Below, piece after piece: positions 1 to 41,920 of a stretch of DNA of 64,000 nucleotides. This DNA comes from Larimichthys crocea (Eukaryota; Chordata; Actinopteri; Sciaenidae). Within the stretch, counting starts at the first letter, position 1. Each line of letters starts with the position of its first letter. The stretch covers positions 8,898,097 through 8,962,096 of the forward strand of contig NC_040012.1 in the NCBI RefSeq assembly GCF_000972845.2. Direction: 5' to 3'. The position numbers and the translations under genes were made by a program. The notes below the pieces were generated by a model that did not search any database, was not told the DNA's origin, and was given only the letters and a program-made list of their open reading frames with translations.

Positions 1-159
1 ACTTATTTAAAAATAATTTTATATAATTTTATTGTTGACTTATTTAATTTATCATTGTATGTTTTTATTTTATTTTTATGTAATGTTTATTTTTAATTTG
101 AAATTGATTTATATTGTCTGGTTATTTAAATGTCTTTTGCCATTACCATGTTCTTAAAT

Positions 160-285
160 ATTATTTATCCTGCTTTGTTGAGTATCTGTGTCTGTCAAAA
201 CACTTTGTAAACTGTTTTTAAAAGGTGCTATGTAAATAAAGTTATTATTATTATTATTATTATATTATTATTATTATTATTATTA
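160..285 (+). mobile_element. LINE-type 3' tail with (TTA)n, in phc3 intron
   Basis: CACTTTGTAAACTG, then GGTGCTATGTAAATAAAG, then a (TTA)n run at 242-285, is a typical 3' end of a fish non-LTR element. The rest of 1-533 is AT-rich intron without a recognisable exon. Confidence 0.55.
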
Positions 286-533
286 CTTCCTGAGCCACAG
301 CTCTTACACTGACATGGACATGGAAGGATACGCCTCTTCCGGTCAATGAACAAATAAAGAAACAGCGATGCTTCGAGGTGCTGACATTCACTTTTTTGGT
401 TATTGTTAACAAATCCTATGAAAACACAATAATCAACAATGACTTCTGTGCTACCTGTGTTGCCAAAATATCGTTGTCCAAAATACTTCCAACACACTGT
501 TGCATTCCGGATCAAATTTAAAATTTAAATTAC

Positions 534-835
534 CGGGAATGGCTCCAGGCCTTCTCGGATAACGAAGCCCTCTACGAGGTGTGTGAGGACGTGGGTTGTA
601 AGGATCCTATCAGGGCTCCCTGGGAGGCTGGCTGGGGACGAGGGGGGCTGGCTGGGGCCTCTTACTGCTGCTGGGAGGATGGGAGGAGGTAGAGGAGGGG
701 ATGGAGGAGGAGGGTTGCTGCTGTTGTTGCTGCTGCTGCTGCTGCTGCAGGTGGTGGTGAGCTGGGACGGCTCTTCCACCTCTGTTGACCTGACCACCGA
801 GCGACTGGATACGATAGAGGATGAAGCCACGGCTG
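534..835 (-). CDS. phc3: phc3 coding exon 9, homology domain 1 (residues 551-651)
   Basis: The acceptor is TTGTGCAG before 835 (a second AG lies 3 bases on, so 832 is possible). The donor is CCG|GTAATT after 534. It carries a serine/asparagine run (AGC repeats), a proline-rich stretch and then THVLTHLVEGFVIREGLEPF, the hallmark segment just before the FCS zinc finger. The next exon would lie left of this window. Confidence 0.9.
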
Positions 836-3800
836 CTGCACAATAAGAGGCATGGACGATAACAGAACTGCTGATTACCAGTTAAACCAGGCGTATTACT
901 TATGGAAACGCAGACTAGCCTGGTTTCCATCAGGAGAGTTTGTAAAGTTATAAAGGATTTTATTGTATTTTCGTCCATTTCATTGTCATAATTTACCTGC
1001 ACCATTCTGTTTAGGAGGTCCAGTGAGCGATGTTGGCGTCCTGTCTCTTTGTGGGCTTGGAGAAGATTCACCTTTCCTCTCCTCTGAGTTCAGTCCATTC
1101 ACTTTGCGTGTTTGCCCTGACTGAAATTCAAACCACAACAAAGAATTAATCGACATAACACACACTGAGCACAGACAAAGCTTAACCACAGCACACGGCT
1201 GACTCACTGATGGTGTTTCATTGCGTCTGACCGGATGCACTTTCAGATCAACAGCCACCGTCTGAGGAGGTGGAAGGTTCTGGTAGGGCATCTGGACCAG
1301 AGCCTCCGCAACAGGCAGCTCCTGCTCTGTCAGCATCACCCGACCCGACTGGACAGCCAAAGCCTGGACTGAGTGCAGGGACAGCCTCTGGAGGGAGGCT
1401 GGGGGATTCTGGGGTAGCCTAGGGAGAACCAGAGGTGGAGGAGGAGGCGGGGGGTGGTTCTGCATTTGTGGGAATGAAGTCCGACGCTGCGGAGCGGCTA
1501 CCAGAGGAGGAGGCTGAGGCTGGACTGCGGCGGCTGGGATTGAGGTCTGAGCTGATGATGCGAACACACTGGTGACAGATGAAGAGGCAGAAGAAGAAGA
1601 AAAAGAAGCAGGTGTTTGGCGGTCATTGTTGGTCTGTGACTGCGAGGTCGGGGTGGTCAGTTTTTTTACTGAAAGAGGAAGAGGGTTGGAGTTGCTTTCT
1701 TGAGGTGCTACTCTGAGGGCAATGGGCTGGAGCTGCCTGTGGTTTGAAGCTCCTCCTGTTGCCTGCTGGAGGATGAGCTGGTGGTGCGCCATCCGCTGGC
1801 CTGGTGGACAGGACAGCTGCTGCTTGACCAGAGCGTGGGTCTGCACCGGAGAGTAGGCTGCAAAGAGAGGGACGCATAGATACACATGAGCGACACAAAG
1901 CAAGTATCTCCTAACATTAAATGGAGCCTAAATCAGCTGAACTAATAAAATATAGATATTTCATTCCACAAAGAAAAAGTGTGTCCTGACACTTCTTTTT
2001 AAACTATTAATGGAAGCATTCATTTTGTGAGATGTAATGTCAACTAGCACACACAGTTTACACTGTAAACATAACATACCCATCATTGTTTAATTGAAAG
2101 ATAATCGGGCAAGGTACATATATACATAATATATCATATATATATTTTTTTTTTTTTATTATTATTTATTTTATCTAGTGCCTTTTATTCATTTTATTTT
2201 TATTGTTTTCTAACTTCTTTTATCTACTTGATGTTTTGTTGTGTTTCTATATTGTTATTCATTGTGTTCTATCGTATTGTGCAGCACTTTGGAAACCCTG
2301 TGTTTGCTAAAATCGTGCTATATAAATAAAGTGGATTGGATTGGATTGAACACCTATACCAGCCAAGATATATATCACAAATTATCTATTCCACCTTAAT
2401 TGGGTGTGTTATTAGTAATTTTCCTAAAGGGATTATTGTTTTATTTCTACACCCCAGGCATTGTTGTTTACAGATGGGTTGTTCTTTGTGAGTATATACT
2501 GTTTGTTTACTATAAGTGTAGACAGTGTGTGGGAGTTTATTTTCCTCGCTGTGACTCATCACTTAAGCCCTGAGACATGTGCATGTTTACATAATCTTTC
2601 CTTTAATCTTAAATTAGTATTTGAGCACATGAGCTCACCTGGGGTTATGATCTGATGTCCCGAGGCCTGCCGGGTGGCATCAGTCGATCCTGTTTCCGTT
2701 GAGGTGTCGGTCAGCTGGTTGGTCTTCAGTGAGCAGATTGCCGTCTTGGATAAAGAGGAGGCTGGAGTCAGAGCTTGGGACTGGGCGGATGGCTTTAAAA
2801 TCACACTGTGGGCTGTAGCCAGAGCTCCAGGCAAGTGGGCACGCAGAGCTAGATTCTGCACCTAAAAATACGCAAAGAGAAAGTTTTATACTGTCTATAA
2901 AGACAAAGTTGTGGGGATGAGCAGCCAGTCACTACGTCGGCCTTTCATGCAACTTTATTAATAGTTCCTCAAGCATTCAAAAACCTCTCACTAACGGTTT
3001 ACCACATTTCATCATTGTGCAACACAGCTCATGCTGTCAAGGTGTGTATCCTGTGTTCCTGTGGCATGCATGGATTTATTCTAATTATGTACCTGAGAGG
3101 AGGTAGGTAAGGAGGTGACAGCAGGGAGGTCTGATTGAACTGTAGCCACCGTGGCTGCAGGGGTTAGAATAAGCTAACAGAAGAAAAGCAAAAAAGCAGG
3201 GAGAGACAGGTGGCTAGTCGGTTAAAAATAAAGAAACTCCATGTTGTCGGAAAAACATAAGAAAAGGCATTCGGTAAAAATAGAAACGAGTCATGCCGTT
3301 TTAAAGTATCACAAACAACTTTGTACCATCTGAGTGCGAAGGTACATCTGAGCTTGGTTACAGTTGGCCGGTCTGTTTCCCAGGAGCATGGCCTGCTGGG
3401 ATATGGTGGTCGCAGCACCAGTGGATGTTTGGGTTCGGCCAATCAGCTGTGCTGTCACTGGAGATGCTGGTAAAGTAATCTGGATTTGATAAAAGAAAGA
3501 ATGCTCAGGTCGATACTCGAGCTCGTGAGCGGGTTAGATTAATGAGAATAACACAGATACTCACAGAGTTTTGAGAAACGCCGGCGGGCTGATGAATCAA
3601 ACTACCACCGGATGACGAAGGCGACTGCCTCTGACAGACTGAAGCCTGAAAAGAATTGGAGAGACATCGCACACCCCGTAGCTCAAGTTAAAATTGACTC
3701 CTCATGCTCGTGCTAACACATGACAGACACCATCTGACCTGCTGTATGGTGGCCAGGCTCTGCAGATGGGGGGTGTGCTGGTGCTGCTGCAGGGCTGCTG

Positions 3801-5817
3801 TCCGCAGCATGATGTGCTGCTGCTGGGCTGCGTACATCTGGTGCAGGTACTGGGCCGCCATGCTCTGAGGTCGGTGGATGGCATTGTGGATCACCTAATG
3901 CATCACGTGATATACACATGAAGCACAAATTAACTTCAGTCCACTGTCTGTAGTTCAAGATTTTGCTTCACTTGCTTTTACTGCACTGAAAATGTTTTAT
4001 GATTTGATGCTGTCGTCGATTCTGTTTGAATTATCTAAGACGCAGCAGATGATGTACTTCTTGTGGCAGCAGAAGAAGTCCAACCTGCCAAACACAATGA
4101 TGGTGCACTTCTGCAGCGCCATCACTGAGTCCATCCTCACCTCCTCCATCACCATCTGGTACTCTGCTGCCACTGCCAAAGCACGGACAAGGGCAGACTG
4201 CTGCGTGCCATTCGGTCTACTGAGTAAGTGATTGGCTGTAATCTTCCATCTCTTCAGGACCTTCAGGACTCTGAGGCGTGCAGGAAAGATTGTGGCTGAC
4301 CTCTCGTACCCCGGACACAAACTTTTTGAGACACTTCCCTCTGGCAGGAGGAACGTCACGCCACAAAAACTTTTTTTCCCCCGACTATCGCTGGCTTCAT
4401 CAACAAGGCCCGGGGCACCCTCTGACACTGACTCTCACCCTCCACACACCCAAACCCACACAACACATTAACATAGGGCCTGCTGTCTCTGTGTATTACA
4501 TTAACATACACCTTTTACCTTTTATTTAACATCCTGGACTGATCTTCCACATTTAAAATATTCTGCATACTGTGAACTTTTGCACATTACGTGGCAAAGA
4601 CTTCCAGATTCCTGCACAACAGTACAGCTGCTTTCATCTTTAACATATTTTGTACATATATTTATATGTTTTATGTCTTTTAGTGGAGCTTTTATTCCAG
4701 AAATGAGATGTTGTACCCCAGTTGGAGCTTAAATACTGAATAGTTGTTACTATTGTTGTATTATAATACAGAGGTGCCTCCCTACGTGACGTCGTCCCAC
4801 CTCTCTCTCTCCCCATTTTCAATCAAGGCATGTGATTTGGTTGAAGAAATAGTTCAGCATTTTTGGGAGATTTTACTATTTTTCTCACTTTCCCAGAGTC
4901 AGAAACTAAATAAGTGCCTTTTTTTATGTGTTTGGCACTATTTGAAGATATATAAAATAGGAATATTATATATTTTTATGTCGATAATGTAATCATGATC
5001 CTATGGGTTGTTTTCTAAGCTTAGTCTTAGGGGTCTCAGACTTCTAACCCAGGTTATTTACATACTTCAGATTTTGATGATTTGTCTTCCTTATATTTCT
5101 TATGCTTTACTTAATATCTGTTATGCACCAAAAACACCAAGACAAATTCTTTGTATGTGAAAGCATGTGGCAATAAACCTGATTCTGAGTAGCCTTTGAG
5201 TAGTACAGAGACTATTTCTACACTATCCATTTCCTCTGCTGTCTATTTTTCACCAAATTCAAAAATCCAGTATTGGCTCTTAGAGTTACAAGGGATCATC
5301 TATCACCTGTCCGCCTGTCAAGTCAAACAATGCCTGCAGTGGTCCCAGTTGATGTCTATTACCTGAACTGCCTGCCTATCAAGTCAAACAAAGCCTGCAG
5401 TGGTCCCAGCTGCTGTCTATTACCTGGACTCCTCTCAAATTGAACAATGTATTCAGCAGTCCCAGGTACCTGCACCCCTTGCCAGTTAAGTCAAACAATG
5501 TATGCAGAGATCCCAGGTGCTGGGCTGCCTCACTGTAAAATTAAACAATGCAGTGGGTGATGTCTATTACCTGAACTGTCTGACAGTCAAGTTAAACAAT
5601 GCATGCAGAGGTCGTCCCAGGTACTGTCTATTACCTGGACTGCCTGTCTGTCGGGCGAGATGATGCTGAGGGAAGTGGGGGGCGCCTGGGTGCACGTGGT
5701 GCTGCTGCTGGGGCTGACTGTTGCCATGGTGACGGCAGCTGATGTGGTGGGGGTGGTGGCGGTGGCTACAGTCCTATTAGTGTCTGCCTGCTTCTCTCCT
5801 GGGCTCTGCCTATCCAT
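534..5817 (-). CDS. phc3: phc3, polyhomeotic-like protein 3 (Polycomb PRC1 subunit), N-terminal 651 residues; C-terminal exons off the left edge
   Basis: This is a nuclear chromatin protein of the Polycomb repressive complex 1, and its family ends in an FCS zinc finger and a polymerising SAM domain. Nine coding exons are read on the minus strand: 5635-5817, 3739-3894, 3565-3645, 3327-3479, 3093-3173, 2639-2861, 1208-1857, 997-1120 and 534-835. Together they make 1953 bases, 651 codons without a stop, and every intron phase agrees. Recognised segments are the conserved N-terminal block with AAQYLHQMYAAQQQH (near residues 73-87), QAQMYLRTQM (182-191), AYSPVQTHALVKQQL and HHQLILQQ (from 293), ELPVAEALVQMPYQNLPPPQTVAV (late in exon 7), and THLVEGFVIREGLEPFP (635-651), the start of homology domain 1. 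PHC1 and PHC2 fit less well, because the YSPVQTHALVK/HHQLILQQ block and its order follow PHC3. The zinc finger and SAM exons are missing only because the window ends. The assignment is by remembered family sequence, not by a search. Confidence 0.93.
997..1120 (-). CDS. phc3: phc3 coding exon 8 (residues 510-551)
   Basis: The acceptor is GAATTTCAG before 1120 and the donor is CAG|GTAAAT after 997. It encodes SGQTRKVNGLNSEERKGESS and ends GPPKQNGA. The sequence is not strongly conserved in the family, but both splice sites are good and the phases (0 in, 1 out) fit both neighbours exactly. Confidence 0.8.
1208..1857 (-). CDS. phc3: phc3 large central exon 7 (residues 293-509)
   Basis: The acceptor is TCTTTGCAG before 1857 and the donor is TCA|GTGAGT after 1208. 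This is the low-complexity centre of the protein. It holds AYSPVQTHALVKQQL, HHQLILQQ, a Ser-rich run, a proline run (P7 before LVLPRLPQNPP) and the conserved ELPVAEALVQMPYQNLPPPQ block. It is 650 bases long and shifts phase from 1 to 0. Confidence 0.93.
2150..2350 (+). mobile_element. LINE/SINE 3' tail ending in GGATT repeats, in phc3 intron 6
   Basis: It has the same plan as the element at the left edge (GCAGCACTTTGG, then GTGCTATATAAATAAAG) but ends in GGATT repeats instead of TTA. Apart from this element, the intron 1858-2638 shows nothing. Confidence 0.55.
2639..2861 (-). CDS. phc3: phc3 coding exon 6 (residues 219-293)
   Basis: The acceptor is ATTTTTAG before 2861 and the donor is CAG|GTGAGC after 2639. 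It opens VQNLALRAHLPGALA and is Ser/Thr-rich, ending GHQIITP. It ends in phase 1, which the next exon completes. Confidence 0.92.
3093..3173 (-). CDS. phc3: phc3 coding exon 5 (residues 192-218)
   Basis: The acceptor is TTCTGTTAG before 3173 and the donor is CAG|GTACAT after 3093. The 27 codons read LILTPAATVATVQSDLPAVT and then SLPTSSQ, corresponding to LIFTPATTVAAVQSDIPVV in the human protein. Confidence 0.92.
3327..3479 (-). CDS. phc3: phc3 coding exon 4 (residues 141-191)
   Basis: The acceptor is AAATCCAG before 3479 and the donor is ATG|GTACAA after 3327. The 51 codons include SPVTAQLIGRTQTSTGA, ISQQAMLLGN and QAQMYLRTQM, matching the family in order. Confidence 0.93.
3565..3645 (-). 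CDS. phc3: phc3 coding exon 3 (residues 114-140)
   Basis: The acceptor is TTTTCAG before 3645 and the donor is TCT|GTGAGT after 3565. The 27 codons give ASVCQRQSPSSSGGSLIHQP and end VSQNS, in line with the ASLSSGRPSTSPTGS...SQTS stretch of PHC3. Confidence 0.88.
3739..3894 (-). CDS. phc3: phc3 coding exon 2 (residues 62-113)
   Basis: It runs from an acceptor CATTAG before 3894 to a donor CAG|GTCAGA after 3739. It encodes VIHNAIHRPQSMAAQYLHQM and a Gln/His-rich tail ending LQSLATIQQ. This is the best conserved N-terminal block of polyhomeotic proteins. Phase is 0 at both ends. Confidence 0.95.
3975..5195 (+). mobile_element. degenerate 3' end of a non-LTR retrotransposon (L2/CR1-like) in phc3 intron 1
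   Basis: Plus-strand frames at 4060-4230 and 4233-4390 read like the C-terminus of a LINE reverse transcriptase (MVHFCSAITESILTSSITIW, then GHKLFETLPSGRRN), broken by a frame change. The element's typical tail appears at 5085-5195 (TGTTATGCACCAAAAACACC, then GGCAATAAACCTGATTCTGA). The piece 4670-5080 between them is a different repeat that also occurs at 6310-6775. Confidence 0.7.
4670..5080 (+). repeat. dispersed repeat, copy 1 of 2 (other copy 6310-6775)
   Basis: It shares with 6310-6775 the ordered matches CAGTTGGAGCTTAAATACT, GAGGTGCCTCCCT, TGCCTTTTTTTATGTGTT, AATCATGAT and TTTACATACTTCAG, with small differences and gaps. It appears to sit inside the LINE remnant. Confidence 0.55.
5300..5640 (-). 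repeat. minisatellite of about 60 bp units overlapping the phc3 exon 1 donor
   Basis: About six degenerate units share, on the plus strand, TGTCTATTACCTG, then AAGTCAAACAATG, then GCAGTGGTCCCAG. The last unit contains the true exon end and donor at 5635/5634. Earlier units repeat the donor-like string CAG|GTAATAGACA on the minus strand near 5362, 5423 and 5570. Confidence 0.75.
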
Positions 5818-5852
5818 CTCCCAGGTCACACAGAGATTCAGTAATGGGAAAA
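5635..5852 (-). CDS. phc3: phc3 exon with start codon (coding 5635-5817)
   Basis: The ATG is at 5817-5815 and opens MDRQSPGEKQADTNRT, followed by a Ser/Thr-rich stretch and ending SIISPDRQAVQ (residues 1-61). The human protein has the same end, DRHAVQ, at this junction. The donor is CAG|GTAATAGA at 5635/5634. A good acceptor (CTCCACAG) ends at 5853, so 5818-5852 is 5'UTR and at least one upstream non-coding exon is implied. An in-frame GTG at 5829 is not used as start because the ATG fits the family. Confidence 0.85.
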
Positions 5853-5959
5853 CTGTGGAGGTAAAATAGACGTTAATTAACAGGCGGTAGTTAAACTAAA
5901 CAGCTCAGACTGACGATGAATCAGGGAGCCGTGCCTCCTCGCGCCTTTGTTGCTTCTCT

Positions 5960-6330
5960 AAACTGTCTTTATTCTTTATTTGGATCCCCATTAGCTTCCA
6001 CAAAAGCAGTCAGTAGTGCTCCAGGGATCCACACAAAAACAACAACAACAATTCTAAATCACACAGTATCAATAATGAGAAAAATCAAATAACAGTAATG
6101 TATAATAGAAAAAAACAAAACAAAGAGTCGCCAACACCCGACATAAAAATAAAAAAATAAATAAAAAAAAGAATTCCAAACAACAATAACAAAACTTTGA
6201 ATTTTTAGAAGAAAATCGTTTTTGATCTGTCTGATGTTGGAGAACATTTCTGACTTATATACTCATAACAAAAATCACTATATATATTAGTTTTTCACAA
6301 AAGAAGTGTGGAGTGTTATTCTCTCTGCAG
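5960..6330 (-). mobile_element. non-LTR element 3' end, minus strand
   Basis: TTTGGATCCCCATTAGCTTC followed by GCTCCAGGGATCCACACAAA and an A-rich stretch resembles the reversed 3' end of a widespread fish LINE. No coding remnant is seen. Confidence 0.45.
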
Positions 6331-6775
6331 CAAAAGCTCTTAATCTAGAAAAGAGATGCTATACACCAGCTGGAGCTTAAACACTAAATAGGTGTCAGTC
6401 TAATACAGAGTTGCCTCCCTCAGGGGGGCTCCAGACAGTTTCAGGAGAAACTCAGTGAACAGATGTGAACAAATATTAGTTATCGAAGGATTGATTAAAA
6501 TAACCTAAATGTTTATGATTAGGTTAAAGAGATTTATCAGTTTATTATTGCTGGAAAATTTTTAAATGCCTTTTTTATGTGTTCGACATCGTCGGAAATC
6601 ATGTCAAATACAAGTATTATTATCTTTTTCAAGTGTCTATAACATAATCATGATTTATGAATCGTTTTGGTTTAATATAAAACACTCACACTGTTCATGC
6701 TTCAAATGATGTTACTTTAAGACAAGACTGAGGAGGTCTTTTTCCTTTCTAGGGTTTTTACATACATCAGCAAAA
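6310..6775 (+). repeat. dispersed repeat, copy 2 of 2
   Basis: The matches to 4670-5080 are in the same order and orientation (CAGCTGGAGCTTAAACACT, GAGTTGCCTCCCT, TGCCTTTTTTATGTGTT, AATCATGATT, TTTACATACATCAG). The family is not identified. Confidence 0.55.
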
Positions 6776-8177
6776 TATACTCCATCACACACAGAGCACA
6801 CTTGGTTTGAGGAAACTCAACTGGTTATATTTTAGTTATCAATATGGAAAGATGTTTCTGTGAATTTGTTTTGAAAATATGAATTCATTTGAGATCAGTG
6901 CAGCTAAAATTGTCTGTATTCCAAAGCTATAAAGACATTGCCTGACCGAAATGGGACAAATCATTTATTTGTTTACAGTGTGGAAAATATAGTGCATGAC
7001 ATTTAAATTTGATTTGGTTTTAACTTGTATACCCTTCAGGAAAGTCATCCAAAAACATAAAAACAAAAACCAACACATGAATATAAAGTCAGATAAAAGA
7101 TCATTGGTGCAGCCCTGAAACCTCCTGCCATCTGTTGTTTTCTCTTCAGACTGTATTCTGTATTTTAAATAAACAAACTTTTTTCAGAGCATCTTAAACT
7201 TTTCTTTGACCTTGGTCATTCCCATATGCATAAGTGAATCATCAAATGAAACATCACTTCATGAGGACACATGCAGAGATGGGTTTTGTTGTTGTTGCAT
7301 GTATTAACGCGTGAAAACATTGTTATGATCTAATGAATATGTATGAAAAAGGTAAATCATGCACATTTTTTTAAAGATTTTTAAAGGGTTTTTGTTGCCA
7401 CATCTGGACCAGACAAAGGTTCTACAATGCTGGAGTTTTTCCTCTCAAAGGCAGCTAAATATGAGTAAAATATTTGGATTATATACATTTAATAATCTCG
7501 CAGAGCTCGCCTTAAAACAGTTTAATTATTTGCCATATTTCATGAGGATAAACACTGACGGTCTACACTGCTATAGCAGCTTGAATATTGATTGATCTTT
7601 TTGCTGCAGAGCCGGTTCTGCCCAATTAAACGCCGGCTGGATCATCTCGATAAACCCTGAACCATCACGGATTAGTCTTAGGTTAAACACACTGTTCATT
7701 AAATAGGAGGCTTCGGATAATACAGTCAACACATCGGGATGTCATTCCCTGTCGGTCGGTCTCTTCATCGCTTCATGCATGCACAATCATTCACCTCTTG
7801 TCGGCGTTACCTGCCTGATATTGATAGACATGGGCCATCAGGAACTGACCATATCCCGGCACATTGTCCCAGTCATGAAGCCTATTGATGATGCGTCAGT
7901 GCTGTCTAAAATGGAGATTAAAAAAAAATCACCCTACATAGGAGGCAATAAAAAAAAAAGCCTTGACACAGCACCGCTCGCAGTGCGGGAGGACCTTCCA
8001 CAGGCGGGGAAGTCAGTGCGTGAGGAGAGCCGGAGATGTTTACATGGGATCTTATGTTTGTGTCATGTCTGATGAAAAAGGTTTAAATATGTGGATTTAA
8101 ACTTTACAAACTCACAAAGACAAAATATGTGATCAGGAGATCATTTCAAAATGCAAGACACAAACATATCACATGAA

Positions 8178-8924
8178 TTAAAGGTCCAGTGTGTCAGATT
8201 TAGGAGGTATATTTACAGGATATGGAAATGTAGAATCACATTTATGTTTTTATTAGTGTATAAGCCCTAATTACGGAAGCACAAAGCGGTCATTCATTCA
8301 TACATTATATTTCCTCCCTTCTGTTGATAATGAGTTAATTTTGTTTGTTTTCTTGAGCTCTCTCTTATTTAGGTCATTATATTTAAATAACAGAAGATAA
8401 CTGGATAATTGTCTCGAGATAACAAGGCTTTGTTTTCCTGAGATAACGCTGTAATTCATTTGAGATCTTGAGAAAACAAAAGGATAGTCTGGTATATTAA
8501 ATCATTGCAGTTGTAACATTCTCCTGCTCCTCTGACATTGCTACACTGAATAATGTTTCCTGCGATGATTTAATATACTGGATTATCATTTAGTTTTTTT
8601 CAAGATCAAATTAATTATATTGTTATCTTGAGAAAACAAACTATCATGATCTCAAGATCTTGTGAAAATTATCTTGTTTTCTCGAGATAATGACCTAAAT
8701 AACTTGAGATCTCAAGAAAACAAATTAAAATTAACTCATTATCAAGAGAAAAGAGGAAATAAAATGTATGAATGTATGACCGCTTAGGGCTTCCATAATA
8801 ATCACCTGAAAAAAAGAGTCATGTTTTCCTTACCTTAGAATGAGCCTCACCTTTTTTGTGTGTTCTTAGTTCTCTGTGTTCTACATAACCATTGCGAGGG
8901 GAATCATACACACTGGACCTTTAA
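8178..8924. mobile_element. MITE with 17-base terminal inverted repeats, containing a second nested MITE
   Basis: The ends are TTAAAGGTCCAGTGTGT (8178) and ACACACTGGACCTTTAA (to 8924). Inside, 8270-8797 has its own long inverted arms (GGAAGC...AAGCGGTCAT...CATACATT against AATGTATGACCGCTTAGGGC). A simple copy of the outer element lies at 26297-26673. Confidence 0.75.
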
Positions 8925-9385
8925 GTAACCTTAAAAATATACAAACATAAAAAAAAAATGTAAAAAACTGGCAGCTGAATTTTGCCATGATAAATATGGT
9001 TGAGCTTTTTCTAATATTACGGTAAAAGGATGTTAGTAGTGTTGAGTTGACATTTAAGGTTAGTGTTTATTACATATTTGACCTTAGAAAGTTTTTTTCA
9101 TCAAAAGAAATGTTATTTTACCATATAATTGATAATGATGATTGAGTTTAAAAATCTATTTGTCAGCTACAGTATGTCACATGTAGAATAAAGATGACTA
9201 ACTTTCAGGAACATAATTATTGAGAGAATGATGGAAGACTGGACTGTGAATCAGTGGCATCTGTACAAGCTTTGGACTGAATCTCAAACTAATTAGTGTG
9301 TTTGGATTTGTTCACAGTATGTTCACGAAAACTGCATACTAATGCTTCATAATGATGCATGAAGGCTGACTGGAATTCATTGGCT

Positions 9386-9387
<2 letters not shown>

Positions 9388-9446
<59 letters not shown>

Positions 9447-9449
9447 AAT
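9388..9449. repeat. (GAAA)n microsatellite
   Basis: About 60 bases of near-perfect tetranucleotide repeat, purine on the plus strand. Confidence 0.95.
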
Positions 9450-9959
9450 AGTCTTTTTGATTCAAATTCTATTTAATTAATGATTAAGTACCAGATAAAT
9501 ATGCGGAACTGTTTGGCAGTCAGTGGTTTGAACATACCAGCAAAGATATGTTTAGTGAATGAGGGAGCAGCAGAGATAAATTTAATTATTAGTGTGCCTG
9601 ATACTGCAAAGCACAAAGGCATGCTGGAAACTTGAGTATGAGGCTGCTCTTTCAAACTACAAGGCCCGTACAGTAACTATAACCATTAACAGCCCTTTTA
9701 ACTTCAATGATATATACATACATATGTAAATATATTAAACATACATGAGCATTTCATTGTGTTAATATAAGGGCAAGATGCCGCAAGCATGAAAAACACT
9801 CAAAATGTCTTGTTATATTTAATGTTGCTGTACATTTCTTAATGTAGGCTGGTGTTACATTGCATTAAATAAATAAATAAATAAATACAATTAACATCAC
9901 TGCTAAATCTAAATACTAGTTTTGTTGTCTACGTAAACAAACAATTATGTTGGTTCATA

Positions 9960-10024
9960 TTTTTTCTTTTCTTTTCTTTTCTTTTCTTTTCTTTTCTTTT
10001 CTTTTCTTTTCTCACCCATTAAAA

Positions 10025-10059
<35 letters not shown>

Positions 10060-10062
10060 ACA
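9960..10062. repeat. (TTTTC)n followed by (AAAT)n microsatellite
   Basis: A pyrimidine pentamer run at about 9960-10011 is followed directly by AAAT repeats at 10021-10062, 560 bases before the prkci start codon. Confidence 0.95.
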
Positions 10063-10299
10063 AACAAATAAAAGCCTTTGCTTTTGAAACTCAAATGTCC
10101 GAGCTCAGACGTGTGTACTTGAAGGCAGCAGCTACCCCACTCAAACCGCTCCACTTGGTACAGTCGGAATGCTGTTTAAACGATATATATTAACTTTTCA
10201 CATGTGTCGTCCGTATTATATTAATTTGTTATACTTTGTGGTGTTAAAATATGCTGTTAAAACTCGCATTTAAACGATTTAACGTAATATTTGTTTAAT

Positions 10300-10624
10300 G
10301 TTTAATGGCTTCATGTCTTGTATGTATGTACGCGCCACCCCCCCCCCCCCTCCCAGCATTCCGACAATGGACTCGCCCGTCGTTAGGCCTTTGCAGTAGG
10401 GAGTTGTTTGGCGGACCCCCTCAAGTTTTTCTTTACTTTACGCGTTATTTTTGTTTCTCTAAAGAAGGGCAAACTCTTTATTTTTACCACCGTTTGCCTC
10501 GGTGTTTCCTCGGCGTGTCGACAGACCGTACAGACGGAGTGTTTTCGGGGTCGTGGCACACTAAACTAAAGAGAGAGAGAGAGAGCTAAAGAAGAAGGGA
10601 CGGAAGGCACCAACGGCTGAGCTT
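10300..10624 (+). promoter_or_regulatory. prkci: probable prkci promoter and 5'UTR
   Basis: The stretch before the start codon has a C-run (10336-10350), several CpGs (CTCGCCCGTCGTTAGG, GGCGTGTCGACAG, ACGCGTT) and a (GA)8 tract at 10571-10585. No clear TATA box is seen. An upstream ATG at 10305 opens a frame to 10589, but whether it is transcribed is unknown. The phc3 5'UTR exon(s) must also lie between 5.85 kb and here, so a shared head-to-head promoter is possible but unproven. Confidence 0.5.

Positions 10625-41920
<31,296 letters not shown>

Larger units (their letters stand above)
5853..10299. other. spacer between phc3 and prkci, no coding exon seen
   Basis: Besides the repeats listed, both strands show no frame with recognisable homology. 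A GPR160-like single-exon receptor, expected here from the human order, is not seen. One or more phc3 5'UTR exons must lie in or beyond this stretch but cannot be placed. Confidence 0.6.

Noticed and set aside
610..1071. Minus-strand frame with a polyglutamine run
   Set aside because: The CAG tract is read as polyserine (AGC) in the frame that joins correctly to the other phc3 exons and ends in the conserved homology domain. The glutamine frame is a shadow.
5300..5640. Direct repeats that might suggest a CRISPR array
   Set aside because: Units are degenerate, contiguous and without unique spacers. The genome is vertebrate and one unit is part of a phc3 exon.
10305..10589. 94-codon frame with a proline run upstream of prkci
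   Set aside because: The proline run comes from a C homopolymer, no family resemblance is seen, and the frame does not join prkci. It may at most be an upstream ORF.
5853..10624. Search for GPR160 between phc3 and prkci
   Set aside because: No seven-helix receptor frame of the needed length on either strand.
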